From DATAEK01 sp036258055 (GTDB lineage: Bacteria; Acidobacteriota; Vicinamibacteria; Vicinamibacterales; 2-12-FULL-66-21), in contig DATAEK010000343.1 of assembly GCA_036258055.1 (NCBI GenBank), positions 1 through 6,563 on the forward strand: 6,563 bases of DNA. Direction: 5' to 3'. The position numbers were made by a program, and so were the translations under genes. Under the pieces are notes generated by a model that searched no databases, was not told the origin of the DNA, and saw only the letters and a program-made list of their open reading frames with translations. Of this stretch, positions 5,703-6,563 are shown in pieces. How positions within the stretch are numbered: position 1 is the stretch's first letter; every line of letters begins with the position of its first letter.

Positions 5703-5921
5703 TCAGCGCTCGATCCCGCGCTCAGCCTGCGGCTTTGGATCGGGTTTGCGCGGTGCAAATCGATCCGGCGGAACGTACCCGGCAGGCTTCGGCGCGTACT
5801 TCCATAGCGTCTGATAGACGACGCGTTGGAGGGCACGCGCCTCGTCCCAATGCGTTGCCACAATCGCCAGCTCCGAAACCACGATGACTGCGCCCAGCCA
5901 GATCTTCGCGTGATGCGTCAT
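5703..5921 (-). CDS. Small single-pass membrane protein downstream of the tadG-like gene
   Basis: A 72-residue protein I do not recognise. The start is the ATG at 5921, which overlaps the upstream stop as ATGA, so it is probably translationally coupled to the TadG-like gene. The frame is open further upstream, but that part overlaps the other gene and is unlikely to be translated. One hydrophobic helix (about 7-22, IWLGAVIVVSELAIVA) is followed by an amphipathic segment (WDEARALQRVVYQTLWKY, 25-42). The tail is rich in Pro, Lys and Arg (APKPAGYVPPDRFAPRKPDPKPQ). Coupling suggests a role in the same pilus or envelope system; the sequence itself shows no function. It ends 27 bases from the tRNA gene, in convergent orientation. 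Confidence 0.65.
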   Translation of the reverse strand: MTHHAKIWLGAVIVVSELAIVATHWDEARALQRVVYQTLWKYAPKPAGYVPPDRFAPRKPDPKPQAERGIER

Positions 5922-6563
5922 CGAATCAAGCGCGTAATCTTCAGAAAGGTCTCCGGGCCGGCGGAGCCGGACGCGCCTCGCGCTTCTCCCGGGTACGGCA
6001 TCAGTCGTCCGACGACCGTTTGACTCGGCTGATTCCCGCACCAGGTGGGCGGGGTCGCGAACACTTCATCGCACATTCCCTCTAAAAAGAAGCCCAACAG
6101 GTTCGTGACACGCGCCACGCAGGGATTGCCATTACACGACGTGGCCGCATAAGCAACAGGATCGAACAGCGCCAACGGAATGACTCGCGGACTGAGTGGC
6201 GTCCCGAGCGGATTGACGCTCACGCAATCGCCCGCCGCGGTGCAGCCGCCAACGACCTTGTTCTGCGTAGTGTCCCACGATGCGCCGCTGTCCAATCCGA
6301 CCAAGTAATCGACGCCTTGTTTACTCGTAGGCCCTTGACGGACACCCGTGCGAACGGCCAGACAGCCGGCTACGGGATTCGCATCAACCGTCGAATCGCA
6401 GACCGTGCCAGTTTTGTACAATCCGACCGTCGGCACGTAGGAGGGGCATCCTTGGATTTCATTTCGATACGGCGCCGCGCCGTTGCCGCCACCTAATTCG
6501 ATCTCAAGCGACCAGCCCGAGCTCCAATCGTGGCCGTCTCCTTTCAGCATCAATTGCATCCCG
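5918..6563 (-). CDS. TadG-like Flp pilus assembly protein, C-terminal part (start outside window)
   Basis: About 214 residues of a protein that continues beyond the window edge. The frame stays open to the last base, so the Met at 6559 need not be the start. It resembles the extracytoplasmic C-terminal region of TadE/TadG-like pilus assembly proteins of Acidobacteriota and Deltaproteobacteria. Points of likeness: GGGNGAAPYRNEIQGC; TGVRQGPTSKQGVDYLVG, followed by SWD; the conserved SPRVIPLALFDPVAY (123-137 from Met6559); and a terminal FLKITRLIR. These proteins act at the cell envelope in Tad/Flp pilus biogenesis. Nine cysteines occur in the visible part (38, 54, 66, 106, 112, 142, 147, 163, 174), suggesting disulfides. 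The N-terminal membrane helix expected of TadG is outside the window. GC over 6061-6540 is about 60% by hand count, lower than in the mla genes. Confidence 0.72.
   Translation of the reverse strand, partial: GMQLMLKGDGHDWSSGWSLEIELGGGNGAAPYRNEIQGCPSYVPTVGLYKTGTVCDSTVDANPVAGCLAVRTGVRQGPTSKQGVDYLVGLDSGASWDTTQNKVVGGCTAAGDCVSVNPLGTPLSPRVIPLALFDPVAYAATSCNGNPCVARVTNLLGFFLEGMCDEVFATPPTWCGNQPSQTVVGRLMPYPGEARGASGSAGPETFLKITRLIR

Noticed and set aside
5599..5814. Plus-strand open frame of 71 residues across the tRNA
   Set aside because: It overlaps the whole tRNA-Val gene and runs antisense to the small membrane protein; there is no ribosome-binding site.
6557..6559. Met codon as the start of the TadG-like protein
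   Set aside because: The frame remains open to the window edge, and TadG-like proteins have an N-terminal membrane helix not seen here, so the true start lies outside.

Overview
The window is GC-rich (about 60-70% by eye), densely coded bacterial DNA. It most resembles an Acidobacteriota genome, perhaps of the Vicinamibacteria type. The grounds are an Mla/Ttg2-type lipid transport operon (so a double-membrane cell), a winged-helix + TolB-like regulator of a kind abundant in that phylum, and a TadG-like pilus protein. The taxonomic call is inference from gene content; no rRNA is present.

Bases 1-3398, plus strand: an apparent transcription unit. It opens with the C-terminal three quarters of an MlaE permease, then the MlaF ATPase (stop/start overlap TGATG). 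A 109-base gap follows, filled mostly by a GACT-rich tandem repeat, then an MlaD/MCE substrate-binding protein whose tail carries five repeats of exactly 34 residues. After a 77-base gap with two predicted stem-loops come a YtxH-like small membrane protein and, overlapping it by GTGA, a DUF948-like membrane/coiled-coil protein. MlaE, MlaF and MlaD would form the inner-membrane lipid transporter. The two small proteins recall the ytxG/ytxH pair of Bacillus, and their link to lipid transport is only positional.

Bases 3399-4090, plus strand: a candidate promoter and a 192-residue exported or membrane-anchored protein of unknown function.

Bases 4103-5407, minus strand, convergent with the previous gene: an open frame that is normal through a winged-helix DNA-binding domain and a TolB-like domain. 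At the first TPR it switches abruptly and in frame to the C-terminal end of a class-V (PLP-dependent) aminotransferase. It looks like a deletion fusion, or an assembly join, and is the most unusual object here. A promoter with a perfect TTGACA box lies upstream.

Bases 5601-5675, plus strand: tRNA-Val(CAC) with encoded CCA. It converges with a minus-strand pair, the C-terminal part of a TadG-like pilus assembly protein entering from beyond the window and a translationally coupled (ATGA) 72-residue single-pass membrane protein.

I found no CRISPR array, insertion sequence or complete mobile element.
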